Of a DNA stretch of 64,000 nt, positions 15,471-24,504 are shown piece by piece. The notes under the pieces are model-generated. The model was not told the origin of the DNA and did no database searches. It saw only the letters and a program-made list of their open reading frames with translations. The DNA lies in assembly GCF_031344055.1 (NCBI RefSeq), contig NZ_JADBEN010000002.1. One strand, written 5' to 3'. This DNA comes from Methylobacillus flagellatus_A (lineage in GTDB: Bacteria; Pseudomonadota; Gammaproteobacteria; Burkholderiales; Methylophilaceae). Position 1 is the stretch's first letter. Every line of letters begins with the position of its first letter. The translations under genes and the position numbers were made by a program.

Positions 15471-16469
15471 CTATTCTATCGAGCATGAACTGATCTGCGC
15501 GCCAGAATTGATCCCTCTGCACAACAAAAATTCCACTTCAGAAATATGGGAATATCGGGATTCTAGCGCTTCCAGCAGCACTCGTGCATCTGTTTCATCG
15601 GCACAGACGGCGAAACCTGTAGGCCCCCATGAGCTTTGGCCGACGCAATCGATGCCGTCGGTTTCCAATTGCGTCAGTATCCTTGAAATCACGGGGCTGG
15701 CATAACGTCCGCCCTGGGCCGGGGCAAAATGGTCGCCGGTGCGCCATTGCAGCTCGCGTATCGCCTGCCCAAAAGCCGGCAGATCATGCTCGGCCAAGGC
15801 AGGCAAGGCCTGCATCAGCAAATGGCGGCACAGCACCGCCGCGCTATCGGCGGGAAACTCCGGCAAACGGCGGAACGCTTCACGCTCCTCCGCGCCATGC
15901 ACGCCGGTATGGCTGCGGTCGAACATGAGGATGATGCGCCAGTGCTCAGGAAATTCGGCGCGGGCGATGATGGGCGGCACATCCGTGCCCTCGCCGCGGC
16001 CGCCGTCGACGATCACGCCGCCTTGGGCAAACGTACCCAGCCCGATACCTGAGCGCGCGCCGCGCGAGGTGAGCACTGCAATATCACGCAGATTCAGACC
16101 AAGATTGAATAATTGGTTGATTGCGCTGCCGATGGCGAGCGACATCTGGGTGCCGGAGCCCAGCCCGGCATGTTGCGGAATTGCGCTTTCAATCTGGATA
16201 CGCACGCCCTGGGATAATTGCAGCGCGTCGGCAATGGAAGTGGCGATTTTCAGCCCGCGCTTGGCGCCGGGGCCTTCCACCTGAATATCATGTGCGGGAA
16301 AAGCGCGCAGGGAGGTCGCCGGTTGATCCAACGATACGCCGATACTTCCGAACTTGCGACCCAAATTACCGTTGAGATCAAAAAACCCCATGTGCAATCG
16401 TGCCGTGGTAACAACACTGACGCCCTGCTTATTGATGATGAATTCCTTCAGCTTGCGAGAAACCGGCAC
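15471..16469 (-). CDS. beta-ribofuranosylaminobenzene 5'-phosphate synthase
   Basis: GHMP-kinase-fold beta-RFAP synthase, the first committed enzyme of methanopterin synthesis, joining p-aminobenzoate and PRPP. Visible motifs: SVVTTARLHMGFFDLNGNL, the GHMP loop IPQHAGLGSGTQMSLAIGSA, and SSWGPTGFAVCA near the C-terminus. The start is uncertain. An ATG at 16580 adds about 37 odd residues without a ribosome-binding site, and the AT-rich 16500-16530 stretch looks like a promoter. I placed the start at GTG 16469. The family core begins near 16424. Confidence 0.88.
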   Translation of the reverse strand: MPVSRKLKEFIINKQGVSVVTTARLHMGFFDLNGNLGRKFGSIGVSLDQPATSLRAFPAHDIQVEGPGAKRGLKIATSIADALQLSQGVRIQIESAIPQHAGLGSGTQMSLAIGSAINQLFNLGLNLRDIAVLTSRGARSGIGLGTFAQGGVIVDGGRGEGTDVPPIIARAEFPEHWRIILMFDRSHTGVHGAEEREAFRRLPEFPADSAAVLCRHLLMQALPALAEHDLPAFGQAIRELQWRTGDHFAPAQGGRYASPVISRILTQLETDGIDCVGQSSWGPTGFAVCADETDARVLLEALESRYSHISEVEFLLCRGINSGAQISSCSIE

Positions 16470-16503
16470 TTGTGATGCCAATAATCCGTTATTGTAGCCC
16501 AGC

Positions 16504-16530
16504 CTTATACAGTTTAAAAAGTTCGAACAA
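16504..16530 (-). promoter_or_regulatory. candidate promoter for beta-RFAP synthase
   Basis: On the minus strand TTGTTC (16530-16525), a 15-nt spacer and TATAAG (16509-16504). The palindrome GTTCGAAC (16521-16528) overlaps the -35 box. The spacer is short, so this is tentative. Confidence 0.3.
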
Positions 16531-16595
16531 GATTTTTTACTCTCCTCCTCACGAGGAAGTTTGTTGGCACAAAACGGCATGGTCGCGCTTGAAGC

Positions 16596-16624
16596 TGTTT
16601 TCAGGCAGTATCACGGAGTATAAT
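16596..16624 (+). promoter_or_regulatory. candidate fhc promoter
   Basis: TATAAT at 16619-16624, a full -10 match, lies 109 bp before the fhcB start with no good -35 box (TGTTTT at 17-nt spacing). This suggests an activator-dependent or weak promoter for fhcBADC. Confidence 0.4.
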
Positions 16625-16733
16625 CTTGCAGCAGCCTAACCGGCTGGCAACTCGGCAACCGGTGTCACCGGTTTGCATCGTGCCTGACCGAGGCATGAAC
16701 CTTGAAAAACTAACCAGTTTTCGGATGGAGAAC

Positions 16734-18029
16734 ATGACGCAATCAACCCAATTTCCGGCGGCATCGCTGGAGGCTGTGCCCTATCCTGCCGACGGGCTAC
16801 TGAGCGACGATCTCACGCTCGCGCGGGATGCCAACGGCAATTTATCACTGCAATCTCCGCACTGTCCCCAAAGCAAGGCCTTCTTTGAACAACCTTCCAG
16901 CAGCGCCGTTCCCGCCATCAACGGCCAGGCAGCCACGCTGGAAGCCGCCATCGAGAAGGCAAGCGGCCTCTTACGCGGCGCGAAGCACCCATTGCTGTCC
17001 GGCCTGGCGACAGACGTCTACGGCATGCGTGCAGTCATGAACCTCGCCGAAACCTCCGGCGCCACCATCGACCACATGAATTCCAAGAGCTCGATGAAGA
17101 ACATCCTGGTCATGCAGAATTCCGGCTGGTTCGTCACCACGCTGAGCGAAGTGAAGAACCGCGTAGACCTGCTGGTGGTGATCGGCACCGATATCGTCAG
17201 CTACTTCCCGCGCTTTTTCGAGCGCGTGATCTGGAACAAGGAGGCGATGTTCACCGAGAACACCGCCGACCGCGAAATCGTCTATCTGGGCGGCCGCGAC
17301 CTCAACACCGCGCCTGGCGTTTCGCCGAACGGCAAGCAACCCGACGTGCTGCCTTGCGACCTTGACCGCGTTCCAGAGGTGCTGGCCGCGCTGCGCGCGA
17401 TCGTCGCCGGCAAGCCGCTCAAGGCGGACAATGTCGCGGGCATAGCCCGCGAGTCGCTGGAGAAACTCGCCGAACGCCTCAAGGCAGCCAAGTACAGCGT
17501 GCTCGCCTGGACCGGCAGCGCGCTGGATTTCCCGCATGCCGAGCTTTCCATCCAGAACATCGTCGGCGTCGTGCAGGAACTGAACAGGACCACGCGCAGC
17601 GCTGGCCTGCCCTTGAGCGGCAACGACGGCGACGTGACGGCCTACAACGTCAGCACCTGGATCAGCGGCTACCCGTTCCGCAACTCCTACCGCCGCGGCT
17701 ATCCCGACTACGACCCCTATCACTACGACACCTCGCGCCTGCTTGCCGAGGGCGAAACCGACGTGCTGGTCTGGATCAACAGCTTCAAACCGAAGCGCGT
17801 ACCGCCCAAGAGCAAGGCGCCCACTATCGTCATCGGCCATCCCGCCATGCAGTTCGAGCAAGCGCCTGAGGTGTTCATCCCGATCGCGATTCCCGGCCTG
17901 GAAGCCAACGGCGCGCAATTCCGCAGCGACAGCTCGGTAACGTTGCCATTGCGCAAACTGCGCGACACCAGCCTGCCCACACTCGCCGACGTGCTCTCTG
18001 CCATAGAGTCCGCACTCAAGGCCGCTTAA
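16734..18029 (+). CDS. fhcB: formyltransferase/hydrolase complex subunit beta
   Basis: A 431-residue homologue of the FmdB/FwdB subunit. Conserved stretches: LLSGLATDVYGMRAVMNLAE, FFERVIWNKEAMFTE and SGNDGDVTAYNVSTWISGYPFR. In archaea this subunit binds the molybdopterin or tungstopterin redox centre; bacterial FhcB is known to have lost that activity, and here no paired cysteines are seen. Of three close in-frame starts, ATG 16734 with GGATGG 8 nt upstream was preferred to 16725. First gene of fhcBADC. Confidence 0.93.
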   Translation: MTQSTQFPAASLEAVPYPADGLLSDDLTLARDANGNLSLQSPHCPQSKAFFEQPSSSAVPAINGQAATLEAAIEKASGLLRGAKHPLLSGLATDVYGMRAVMNLAETSGATIDHMNSKSSMKNILVMQNSGWFVTTLSEVKNRVDLLVVIGTDIVSYFPRFFERVIWNKEAMFTENTADREIVYLGGRDLNTAPGVSPNGKQPDVLPCDLDRVPEVLAALRAIVAGKPLKADNVAGIARESLEKLAERLKAAKYSVLAWTGSALDFPHAELSIQNIVGVVQELNRTTRSAGLPLSGNDGDVTAYNVSTWISGYPFRNSYRRGYPDYDPYHYDTSRLLAEGETDVLVWINSFKPKRVPPKSKAPTIVIGHPAMQFEQAPEVFIPIAIPGLEANGAQFRSDSSVTLPLRKLRDTSLPTLADVLSAIESALKAA

Positions 18030-18050
18030 GCAAGTCAAGGAACCAGAAAC

Positions 18051-19727
18051 ATGCTGATTAAACTGACAGGTGGCCGGGTCTACGATCCCGCGCACCAGAT
18101 CGACGGCAAGGTCATGGACATCTACGTCCGCGACGGCCGCATCATTGACCGTCCCGGCGACAACGACACCATAGACCAGGAATACGACCTGCGCGGCAAG
18201 GTGGTCATGGCGGGCGCGATCGACATGCATACCCACATCGGCGGCGGCAAGGTCAATATCGCCCGCCTGATGCTGCCCGAGGACCACCGCGGCTCCGCCA
18301 CCACGCATACGGCCGCCTGCCGCGCCGGCTGCGGCCATGCGGCCCCCTCGACATTGAACACCGGCTACCGCTACGCGGAAATGGGCTACACCGCAGGCTT
18401 CGAGCCGGCGCTCTCCCCGGTCAATGCGCGCCAGTCGCACCTGGAAATGTGCGACATCCCCATTCTGGACAAGGGCGGCTACGCCATGCTCGGCAGCGAC
18501 GACTACTTCCTGCGCATGCTCGCCGCCAAGAAGGACCAGAACGCGATCAACGACTACGTTGCCTGGATACTGCATGCGACGCAGGCCATCGGCATCAAGG
18601 TGGTGAACCCGGGCGGCATCAACGCCTTCAAGTTCAACCAGCGCGCACTGAACCTGGACGAAGAGAACGTGCATTACCAAGTGACGCCGCGCGAAGTGCT
18701 GCAAGCGCTGACGCGCGCGGTCTACGAACTGGGCATCGCCCACCCGCTGCACGTGCACGGCAACAACCTGGGCGTACCCGGCAACATGGAAACCACGCTC
18801 AAGACCATGGGCGCGGTGGAAGGCTACCCGGTCCACCTCACCCATATCCAGTTCCACAGCTACGGCACCGAGGGCGACCGCAAGTTCTCCTCGGGCGCGG
18901 CAGCTGTGGCGGAAGCATTGAACAAGCACAAGAACGTCTCGGCCGACGTCGGCCAGATCCTGTTCGGCCAGACCGTCACAGCCTCCGGCGACACCATGCG
19001 CCAATATGCCAACTCCGGCCATGCGCACCCGAACAAAGCCGTGCTCATGGATATCGAGTGCGATTCCGGCTGCGGCGTGGTGCCGTTCAAGTACAAGGAC
19101 CAAAACTTCGTCAACGCATTGCAATGGGCGATCGGCCTGGAGATCTTCCTGCTGACGGAAGACCCGTGGCGCATCTTCCTCACCACCGACCACCCGAACG
19201 GCGCGCCTTTCACCAGCTACCCGCACCTGATCCGCCTGCTGATGGACAAGAGCTTCCGCAACGATATGTTCACCAAGCTCAACCTGGATGCCCAGGCCAT
19301 GAGCACGCTGACCTCGATCGACCGCGAATACAGCCTCTACGAAATCGCCATCATGACGCGCGCCGGGGCCGCCAAGCTGGTCGGCCTGCACGACCGCGGC
19401 CATCTCGGCGTCGGAGGGGCCGCCGACATCACGGTCTACACCGACAACCCGGACCGCGAAGCCATGTTCTCCAAGCCCGACTATGTGTTCAAGGACGGCG
19501 AACTGGTGGTCAGGGACGGCCAGGTGGTCAAGGTCACCTGGGGTAGCACGCATACGGTCAAGCCGGATTTCGACCGCAGCATTGAAAAGGATCTCAAGCA
19601 ATATTTCGACCGCTATCACACCATGAACATGGAAAACTACAAGGTCAACGCCGCCGAGCTTGAAGACGGCGGCCGCGGCAAGGTGATTGTTCAGGAAGCC
19701 AAGGGTCGCAGGGAGAAGACAGCATAA
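18051..19727 (+). CDS. fhcA: formyltransferase/hydrolase complex subunit alpha
   Basis: A 558-residue amidohydrolase-fold FhcA that hydrolyses formyl-methylofuran to formate. The metal-binding DMHTHIGGG motif is near residue 58, with HVHGNNLGVPGNMETTL and HLTHIQFHSYGTEGD in the middle, and a FLTTDHPNGAPF site later. AAGGA lies 9 nt before the ATG. Its TAA stop shares the A with the fhcD start (TAATG). Confidence 0.97.
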   Translation: MLIKLTGGRVYDPAHQIDGKVMDIYVRDGRIIDRPGDNDTIDQEYDLRGKVVMAGAIDMHTHIGGGKVNIARLMLPEDHRGSATTHTAACRAGCGHAAPSTLNTGYRYAEMGYTAGFEPALSPVNARQSHLEMCDIPILDKGGYAMLGSDDYFLRMLAAKKDQNAINDYVAWILHATQAIGIKVVNPGGINAFKFNQRALNLDEENVHYQVTPREVLQALTRAVYELGIAHPLHVHGNNLGVPGNMETTLKTMGAVEGYPVHLTHIQFHSYGTEGDRKFSSGAAAVAEALNKHKNVSADVGQILFGQTVTASGDTMRQYANSGHAHPNKAVLMDIECDSGCGVVPFKYKDQNFVNALQWAIGLEIFLLTEDPWRIFLTTDHPNGAPFTSYPHLIRLLMDKSFRNDMFTKLNLDAQAMSTLTSIDREYSLYEIAIMTRAGAAKLVGLHDRGHLGVGGAADITVYTDNPDREAMFSKPDYVFKDGELVVRDGQVVKVTWGSTHTVKPDFDRSIEKDLKQYFDRYHTMNMENYKVNAAELEDGGRGKVIVQEAKGRREKTA

Positions 19728-20635
19728 TGATTATCAACGGCGTAACCATAGACGACACTTTTGCCGAAGCCTTCGGCATGCGCGGCACCCGTGTCATCAT
19801 CACCGCGCAGAACCTGCGCTGGGCCTACAACGCGGCGCGCGCCATGACCGGCTTCGCCACCTCGGTGATCGCCTGCGGCGTGGAAGCAGGCATCGAGCGC
19901 GAGCTCACCCCGGAAGAAACCCCGGACGGCCGCCCCGGCGTCTCCATCCTCATGTTCGCGATGAGTAGCGCGGTATTGATCAAGCAACTCGAAACCCGCA
20001 TGGGCCAATGCGTGCTGACCTGCCCTACCGCGGCGGCATTCTCGGGCATAGACGACGGCTATCCTGAAATTACCAAGATCAATCTCGGCAAGAACCTGCG
20101 CTTCTTCGGCGACGGCTTCCAGATTTCCAAGGTGTTCAACGGCAAGCGCTACTGGCGCGTACCAGTGATGGACGGCGAATTCCTCACCGAGGAAAGCACC
20201 GGCATGATCCGCTCCGTCGGCGGCGGCAACTTCCTGATCCTGGCGGAATCCCAGCCGCAAGCGCTTGCCGCATGCGAAGCCGCGATCGACGCCATGAGCA
20301 AGGTGCCCAACGTCATCATGCCGTTCCCCGGCGGCGTGGTGCGCTCCGGCTCCAAGGTCGGCTCCAAGTACAAGGCATTGATCGCATCGACCAACGATGC
20401 GTTCTGCCCCACGCTCAAGGGCATCACCAAGACCGAGCTTTCGCCCGAGATCGAATCAGTGATGGAAATCGTGATCGACGGCCTCACCGACCCCGACATC
20501 CGCGTCGCCATGCGCGCGGGCATCGCCGCCGCATGCGCACTCGGCGCCAAGAACGGCATCAAGCGCATCTCCGCCGGCAACTACGGCGGCAAACTCGGAC
20601 CCTACCACTTCAAACTAAGGGAGATCATGGCATGA
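19727..20635 (+). CDS. fhcD: formylmethanofuran:H4MPT formyltransferase subunit
   Basis: A 302-residue Ftr homologue that moves the formyl group from H4MPT to methylofuran. Family blocks: INGVTIDDTFAEAFGM, TCPTAAAFSGIDD, MIRSVGGGNFLILAESQ and ISAGNYGGKLGPYHFKL. It overlaps fhcA by 1 bp and fhcC by an ATGA. Confidence 0.97.
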   Translation: MIINGVTIDDTFAEAFGMRGTRVIITAQNLRWAYNAARAMTGFATSVIACGVEAGIERELTPEETPDGRPGVSILMFAMSSAVLIKQLETRMGQCVLTCPTAAAFSGIDDGYPEITKINLGKNLRFFGDGFQISKVFNGKRYWRVPVMDGEFLTEESTGMIRSVGGGNFLILAESQPQALAACEAAIDAMSKVPNVIMPFPGGVVRSGSKVGSKYKALIASTNDAFCPTLKGITKTELSPEIESVMEIVIDGLTDPDIRVAMRAGIAAACALGAKNGIKRISAGNYGGKLGPYHFKLREIMA

Positions 20636-21441
20636 GCGCTTTGACCTTCACTCTCAAGACAACATTGCAGCAACGGGTCGACCTGTCCCCGCTCACCCCC
20701 GACAACCTGGCAGGCAAGAGCCTGGCGGGCATCGGCGCCATCCTGCTTGATAGCGGCCGCGAGAAACTGCGCGCGGACAGCCTGTTCGACATTTCAGGCG
20801 ACGATGCCGCAGACATCGTCTTCAACAACGCCAACGGCAAGCTGGACTTCATCGGTAGCCAGATGAAGTCTGGCCGCATCACCGTCAACGGCGGAGCAGG
20901 CTCCTATCTCGGCCTACAGATGCGCAACGGCCACATCGTGCTCAACGGCGATGCCGACGCCTTCCTTGCCAGCGGATTGGCCGGCGGCCTGATCGAGGTC
21001 AAGGGCAATGTCGGCGACTTTCTCGCCGCAGCGCTGCCTGGCGACCGCAAGGGCATGAAGGGCGGCATCGTGCTCATCAGCGGCAACGTCGGCGAGCGCG
21101 CAGGCGACCAGATGCGCCGCGGCATCATCCTCATCGAGGGCAACGCCGGCTCATACCTCGCCTCGCGCATGCTGGCAGGCACCATCGGCGTACTGGGCAG
21201 CGTCGGCGAATATGTGGGCTACGGCATGCGCCGCGGCACCTTGCTGCTGAACCAGGAACCGAAGCTGCATGCCACCTTGCAGGACTGCGGCACCCACACC
21301 CTGCCCTTTCTCAGCCTGATGTTCAAGTCGTTCCGCAACCTGCCAAGCAAGTTCGCCGCGATCAGCCAGAACCGTGTACAGCGCTATGCCGGCGACATCG
21401 CCAATGACGGCAAGGGTGAAATCCTCGTATTCAAGCAATAA
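20632..21441 (+). CDS. fhcC: formyltransferase/hydrolase complex subunit gamma
   Basis: A 269-residue FhcC related to FmdC/FwdC and the glutamate synthase alpha-subunit C domain. It has a right-handed beta-helix with repeated G-x-x-G turns, such as MKSGRITVNGGAGSYLGLQM, MRNGHIVLNGDADAFL and MKGGIVLISGNVGERAGDQM. ATG 20632 overlaps the fhcD stop; the longer frame starting at 20272 is a shadow of fhcD. Last gene of the operon. Confidence 0.96.
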   Translation: MSALTFTLKTTLQQRVDLSPLTPDNLAGKSLAGIGAILLDSGREKLRADSLFDISGDDAADIVFNNANGKLDFIGSQMKSGRITVNGGAGSYLGLQMRNGHIVLNGDADAFLASGLAGGLIEVKGNVGDFLAAALPGDRKGMKGGIVLISGNVGERAGDQMRRGIILIEGNAGSYLASRMLAGTIGVLGSVGEYVGYGMRRGTLLLNQEPKLHATLQDCGTHTLPFLSLMFKSFRNLPSKFAAISQNRVQRYAGDIANDGKGEILVFKQ

Positions 21442-21469
21442 ATTTTTCCGCGCGACTGCGGCATCAAAC

Positions 21470-21497
21470 AAAGCCCGCGCCATTGGCCGGGCTTTTT
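21470..21497 (+). terminator. fhc operon terminator
   Basis: Stem AAGCCCG / CGGGCTT with 10-nt loop, followed by TTTTT, 29 bp after fhcC. Confidence 0.88.
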
Positions 21498-21603
21498 CAT
21501 GCATGGCCGATCATTAACAATTGTAAACAATGTTTGCAACGAACTTATGGTCATTTAAGCTACTCAAAAAACCCGTTGCGTCACCTAACAATAAAGGAAA
21601 ATC

Positions 21604-22263
21604 ATGAAAACAAAACTCACTGTCGGCGCCATGATGGCCGCTCTCGCGCTGGGCGGCTGCGCCAATATGTCTGAAACGCAGAAAGGCACCGCCAAGGGCG
21701 CCGCTATCGGCGCCGGCACCGGCGCAGTGATAGGCGCGATTGCGGGCAAGGGCAAGGGCGCTGCCATTGGCGCCGCCGTCGGCGCAGGTGCGGGCGCCAT
21801 CGCCGGCAACGTCTGGTCCAAGCGCATGGAAGAGCAGAAACGCCAGATGGAGGAAGCCACGCAAGGCACTGGCGTGCAAGTCTCCCAGACCGAAGACAAC
21901 CAGCTCAAGCTGAACATCCCCAGCGACATCTCCTTCGCCTCGGGCAAGGCCGATATCCAGCCTAATTTCCGTGCTGTGCTGGACAACTTCGCCACCACCC
22001 TGAAAAACAACCCCAGCACCCTGGTCACTATCATCGGCCACACCGACAATACCGGTTCCGATTCCATCAACAACCCATTGTCCGTGAACCGCGCTGCCAA
22101 CACTCGCGACTACCTCACCGCGCGCGGCATCGCCGCCAGCCGCTTCACCATTGACGGCCGCGGCTCTCATGAACCCTTGGTTGCCAACGACACGCCAGCC
22201 AACCGCGCTAAGAATCGCCGTGTAGAAATTTTCGTCGCAGAGCCTGCACCAGCAGCGCAATAA
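21604..22263 (+). CDS. OmpA-family lipoprotein (YiaD/YfiB type)
   Basis: A 219-residue envelope protein. The signal peptide ends in lipobox LGGC (Cys20), followed by a glycine-zipper region rich in GAAIGAGTGAVIGAIAGKG, and a C-terminal OmpA peptidoglycan-binding domain with TIIGHTDNTGSDSINNPLS and NRRVEIFV. It probably anchors the outer membrane to peptidoglycan. Ribosome-binding site AAAGGAAA. Monocistronic, with a terminator behind it. Confidence 0.93.
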   Translation: MKTKLTVGAMMAALALGGCANMSETQKGTAKGAAIGAGTGAVIGAIAGKGKGAAIGAAVGAGAGAIAGNVWSKRMEEQKRQMEEATQGTGVQVSQTEDNQLKLNIPSDISFASGKADIQPNFRAVLDNFATTLKNNPSTLVTIIGHTDNTGSDSINNPLSVNRAANTRDYLTARGIAASRFTIDGRGSHEPLVANDTPANRAKNRRVEIFVAEPAPAAQ

Positions 22264-22282
22264 TTATCTCTCACTAGACCAC

Positions 22283-22313
22283 AAAAAAAGCCCGATTAAA
22301 TCGGGCTTTTTAT
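22283..22313. terminator. bidirectional terminator
   Basis: Stem AGCCCGA / TCGGGCT with flanking A and T runs on both sides, between the OmpA lipoprotein (plus) and yigZ (minus). Confidence 0.9.
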
Positions 22314-22333
22314 TTGCAACAACAAGGAGGACA

Positions 22334-22894
22334 CTAACCGTATTTTTGCTGCAAATGTGGTATTTCAATTGCCGGCACCATGGCAATCACGGTGACCTGC
22401 TCGCCGAATGCCTTGTCCAGCAGCTCGCCATTGATCCTCGACAGTTCACGCGTAAATGTATCCAATTGCTTGTAATCGAGCACCAGCCGGATTTTCTGCA
22501 TCTCGACGAAAGGGCCGGTCTGCGCGGCGTCCAGCGCCATTTTTGCAGTGCCGCCATAGGCGCGGACGAGGCCGCCGGTGCCGAGATTGATGCCGCCGTA
22601 ATAGCGGATCACGCCGACGCAGACGTTGATGAGGTCGCGGCCTTCTAGGAATTGCAGCACAGGCTTGCCCGCAGTGCCGGACGGCTCGCCTGCGTCGCTG
22701 AAGCGCTGGACGATACCTTGGGGCGTCTTGAGGCGGAACGCATAGGCGAGATGATGTGCGCTTTGGTGCCCTGCCGCCAGGCGGCGCAGCGACATGCCGA
22801 CGGCACGCTCATCTGCGCAATATTCCGCAATCGCGACAAAACGGGATTTATTGATGGTCTGTTCTGCCTGACCTGGCTGTACGATGATCTGCAA
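22334..22894 (-). CDS. yigZ: YigZ/IMPACT family protein
   Basis: A 186-residue UPF0029/IMPACT protein. NKSRFVAIAEYC at the N-terminus, then AHHLAYAFRL, RFSDAGEPSGTAGKPVL and CVGVIRYYGGINLGTGGLVRAY, the family signature. A C-terminal DUF1949-like half follows. It starts with TTG at 22894. Function is unknown, with suggested ties to translation stress. It lies 39 bp after the HerA-like gene. Confidence 0.9.
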   Translation of the reverse strand: MQIIVQPGQAEQTINKSRFVAIAEYCADERAVGMSLRRLAAGHQSAHHLAYAFRLKTPQGIVQRFSDAGEPSGTAGKPVLQFLEGRDLINVCVGVIRYYGGINLGTGGLVRAYGGTAKMALDAAQTGPFVEMQKIRLVLDYKQLDTFTRELSRINGELLDKAFGEQVTVIAMVPAIEIPHLQQKYG

Positions 22895-22933
22895 ACTACC
22901 CGACCTTTACCACTGAATACTGAATACCGCCGG

Positions 22934-24418
22934 CTACTTGCGGCGCTTGCCCCCGAGAATTGAACCCAGCACCCCGCGCAATATCTGCCGCCCCAACTCG
23001 GAGCCGATTGCACGCGCTGCGCTCTTGGCGGCGGTTTCCAGCACGCCCTGGCGGCTGGACGGTTTGCCGGACTTTTGTGCATTGCCGCCGAACAAGTCGC
23101 CCCAATCGAAGCCCATGTCGGCCTCCTGTGGCTCAGTAGGCGTTTCCGTGGCCCGGCCCTTGAGGATTTCATAGGCGGACTCGCGGTCTATGCTGTTCTC
23201 ATAATGGCCGTATACGATGGAGCTCTTGATGAGCTGCTCGCGCTCGACCGGCGTCACGGCACCGATACGGCTGCCCGGAGGGCAGATGAACGCACGCTCC
23301 ACCGGGGTCGGGCGGCCGTGCTCATCAAGGAACGACACCAATGCCTCGCCCACGGCAAGCTCGGTGATGACTTCGCTGACCTTCACCGCCGGGTTGGCGC
23401 GGAAGGTTTCGGCCGCGGCCTTGACCGCCTTCTGGTCGCGCGGCGTGAATGCGCGCAATGCGTGCTGCACGCGGTTGCCCAATTGGCCGAGCACGACATC
23501 GGGAATATCGAGCGGGTTCTGGCTGACGAAATACACGCCCACGCCTTTGGAGCGGATCAGGCGCACGACTTGCTCGATCTTGTCGAGCAGGGACTTTGGC
23601 GCATCATTGAACAACAGGTGCGCCTCGTCGAAGAAGAATGCCAGCTTGGGTTTTTCCAGGTCCCCTACTTCCGGCAGTTTCTCGAACAGCTCGGACAACA
23701 GCCACAGCAGCAAGGTTGCGTATACCCTGGGGGAGTTATACAGGGTATCGGCTGCCAGCACGTTCACGACGCCCCAGCCTTTCTGGTCGGTCTGGATCAT
23801 ATCGTCGAGGTTCAAGGCCGGCTCGCCGAAAAGCTGGTCCGCCCCCTCGTGCTCGAGCTGCAGCAATGCGCGTTGGATCGCTCCCACGCTGGCGCTGGAG
23901 ATGTTGCCGTATTGCGCGCTGTATTGGGCGGCATTTTCGGATGCGTGCTGGATCATAGCGCGCAAATCCTTGAGGTCAAGCAGCAGCCAGCCCTGGTCGT
24001 CGGCAATCTTGAATACCGCGGTCAGCACGCCGGACTGCACGTCATTGAGGTTGAGCATGCGCCCCAGTAGCAACGGCCCCATCTCGGCGATGGTGGTCCT
24101 GATCGGGTGGCCTTGCTTGCCGAAGACATCCCACAAGGTCACGGGGCAGGCGGCCAAGCTGAAATCGTTCAGGCCGAGCTGGGCGACGCGCGCATCGATC
24201 TTGGCGTTGCCGCCGCCGACCTGGCTGATGCCGGCCAAGTCGCCTTTGACGTCGGCCATGAACACCGGCACGCCCATGCGCGAAAAGCTTTCAGCGATGC
24301 TCTGCAGCGTTACCGTCTTGCCGGTCCCCGTCGCGCCTGCCACCAAGCCGTGGCGGTTGGCCATTTTAGGAAGCAGGTAGAGGAAATCCGCGCTTTTAGC
24401 TAAAGGAGTCGGTGTCAT
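22934..24418 (-). CDS. HerA-like ATPase (DUF853, YjgR type)
   Basis: A 494-residue P-loop ATPase of the HerA/VirB4-like type. Walker A is AGATGTGKT near residue 27, Walker B KLAFFFDEAHLLF near residue 262, and a helix FVSQNPLDIPDVVLGQLGNRVQHALRAF follows. The C-terminus is rich in glycine, lysine and serine. Homologues are widespread but not characterised. It probably forms a two-gene operon with yigZ. Confidence 0.88.
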   Translation of the reverse strand: MTPTPLAKSADFLYLLPKMANRHGLVAGATGTGKTVTLQSIAESFSRMGVPVFMADVKGDLAGISQVGGGNAKIDARVAQLGLNDFSLAACPVTLWDVFGKQGHPIRTTIAEMGPLLLGRMLNLNDVQSGVLTAVFKIADDQGWLLLDLKDLRAMIQHASENAAQYSAQYGNISSASVGAIQRALLQLEHEGADQLFGEPALNLDDMIQTDQKGWGVVNVLAADTLYNSPRVYATLLLWLLSELFEKLPEVGDLEKPKLAFFFDEAHLLFNDAPKSLLDKIEQVVRLIRSKGVGVYFVSQNPLDIPDVVLGQLGNRVQHALRAFTPRDQKAVKAAAETFRANPAVKVSEVITELAVGEALVSFLDEHGRPTPVERAFICPPGSRIGAVTPVEREQLIKSSIVYGHYENSIDRESAYEILKGRATETPTEPQEADMGFDWGDLFGGNAQKSGKPSSRQGVLETAAKSAARAIGSELGRQILRGVLGSILGGKRRK

Positions 24419-24504
24419 ACAACCTCAAAGAACTATCAATTGAACAGATGCTCAACAATACCAGAAATGCACGGCGGCAACCTCGGCAATCACCGCATGA
24501 ACGT

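Noticed and set aside
16971..19619. 882-residue open frame on the minus strand over fhcB and fhcA
   Set aside because: It mirrors the codon pattern of two clearly real genes; the translation has no family motif and is rich in His, Val, Ala and Gly, as shadows of GC-rich genes are.
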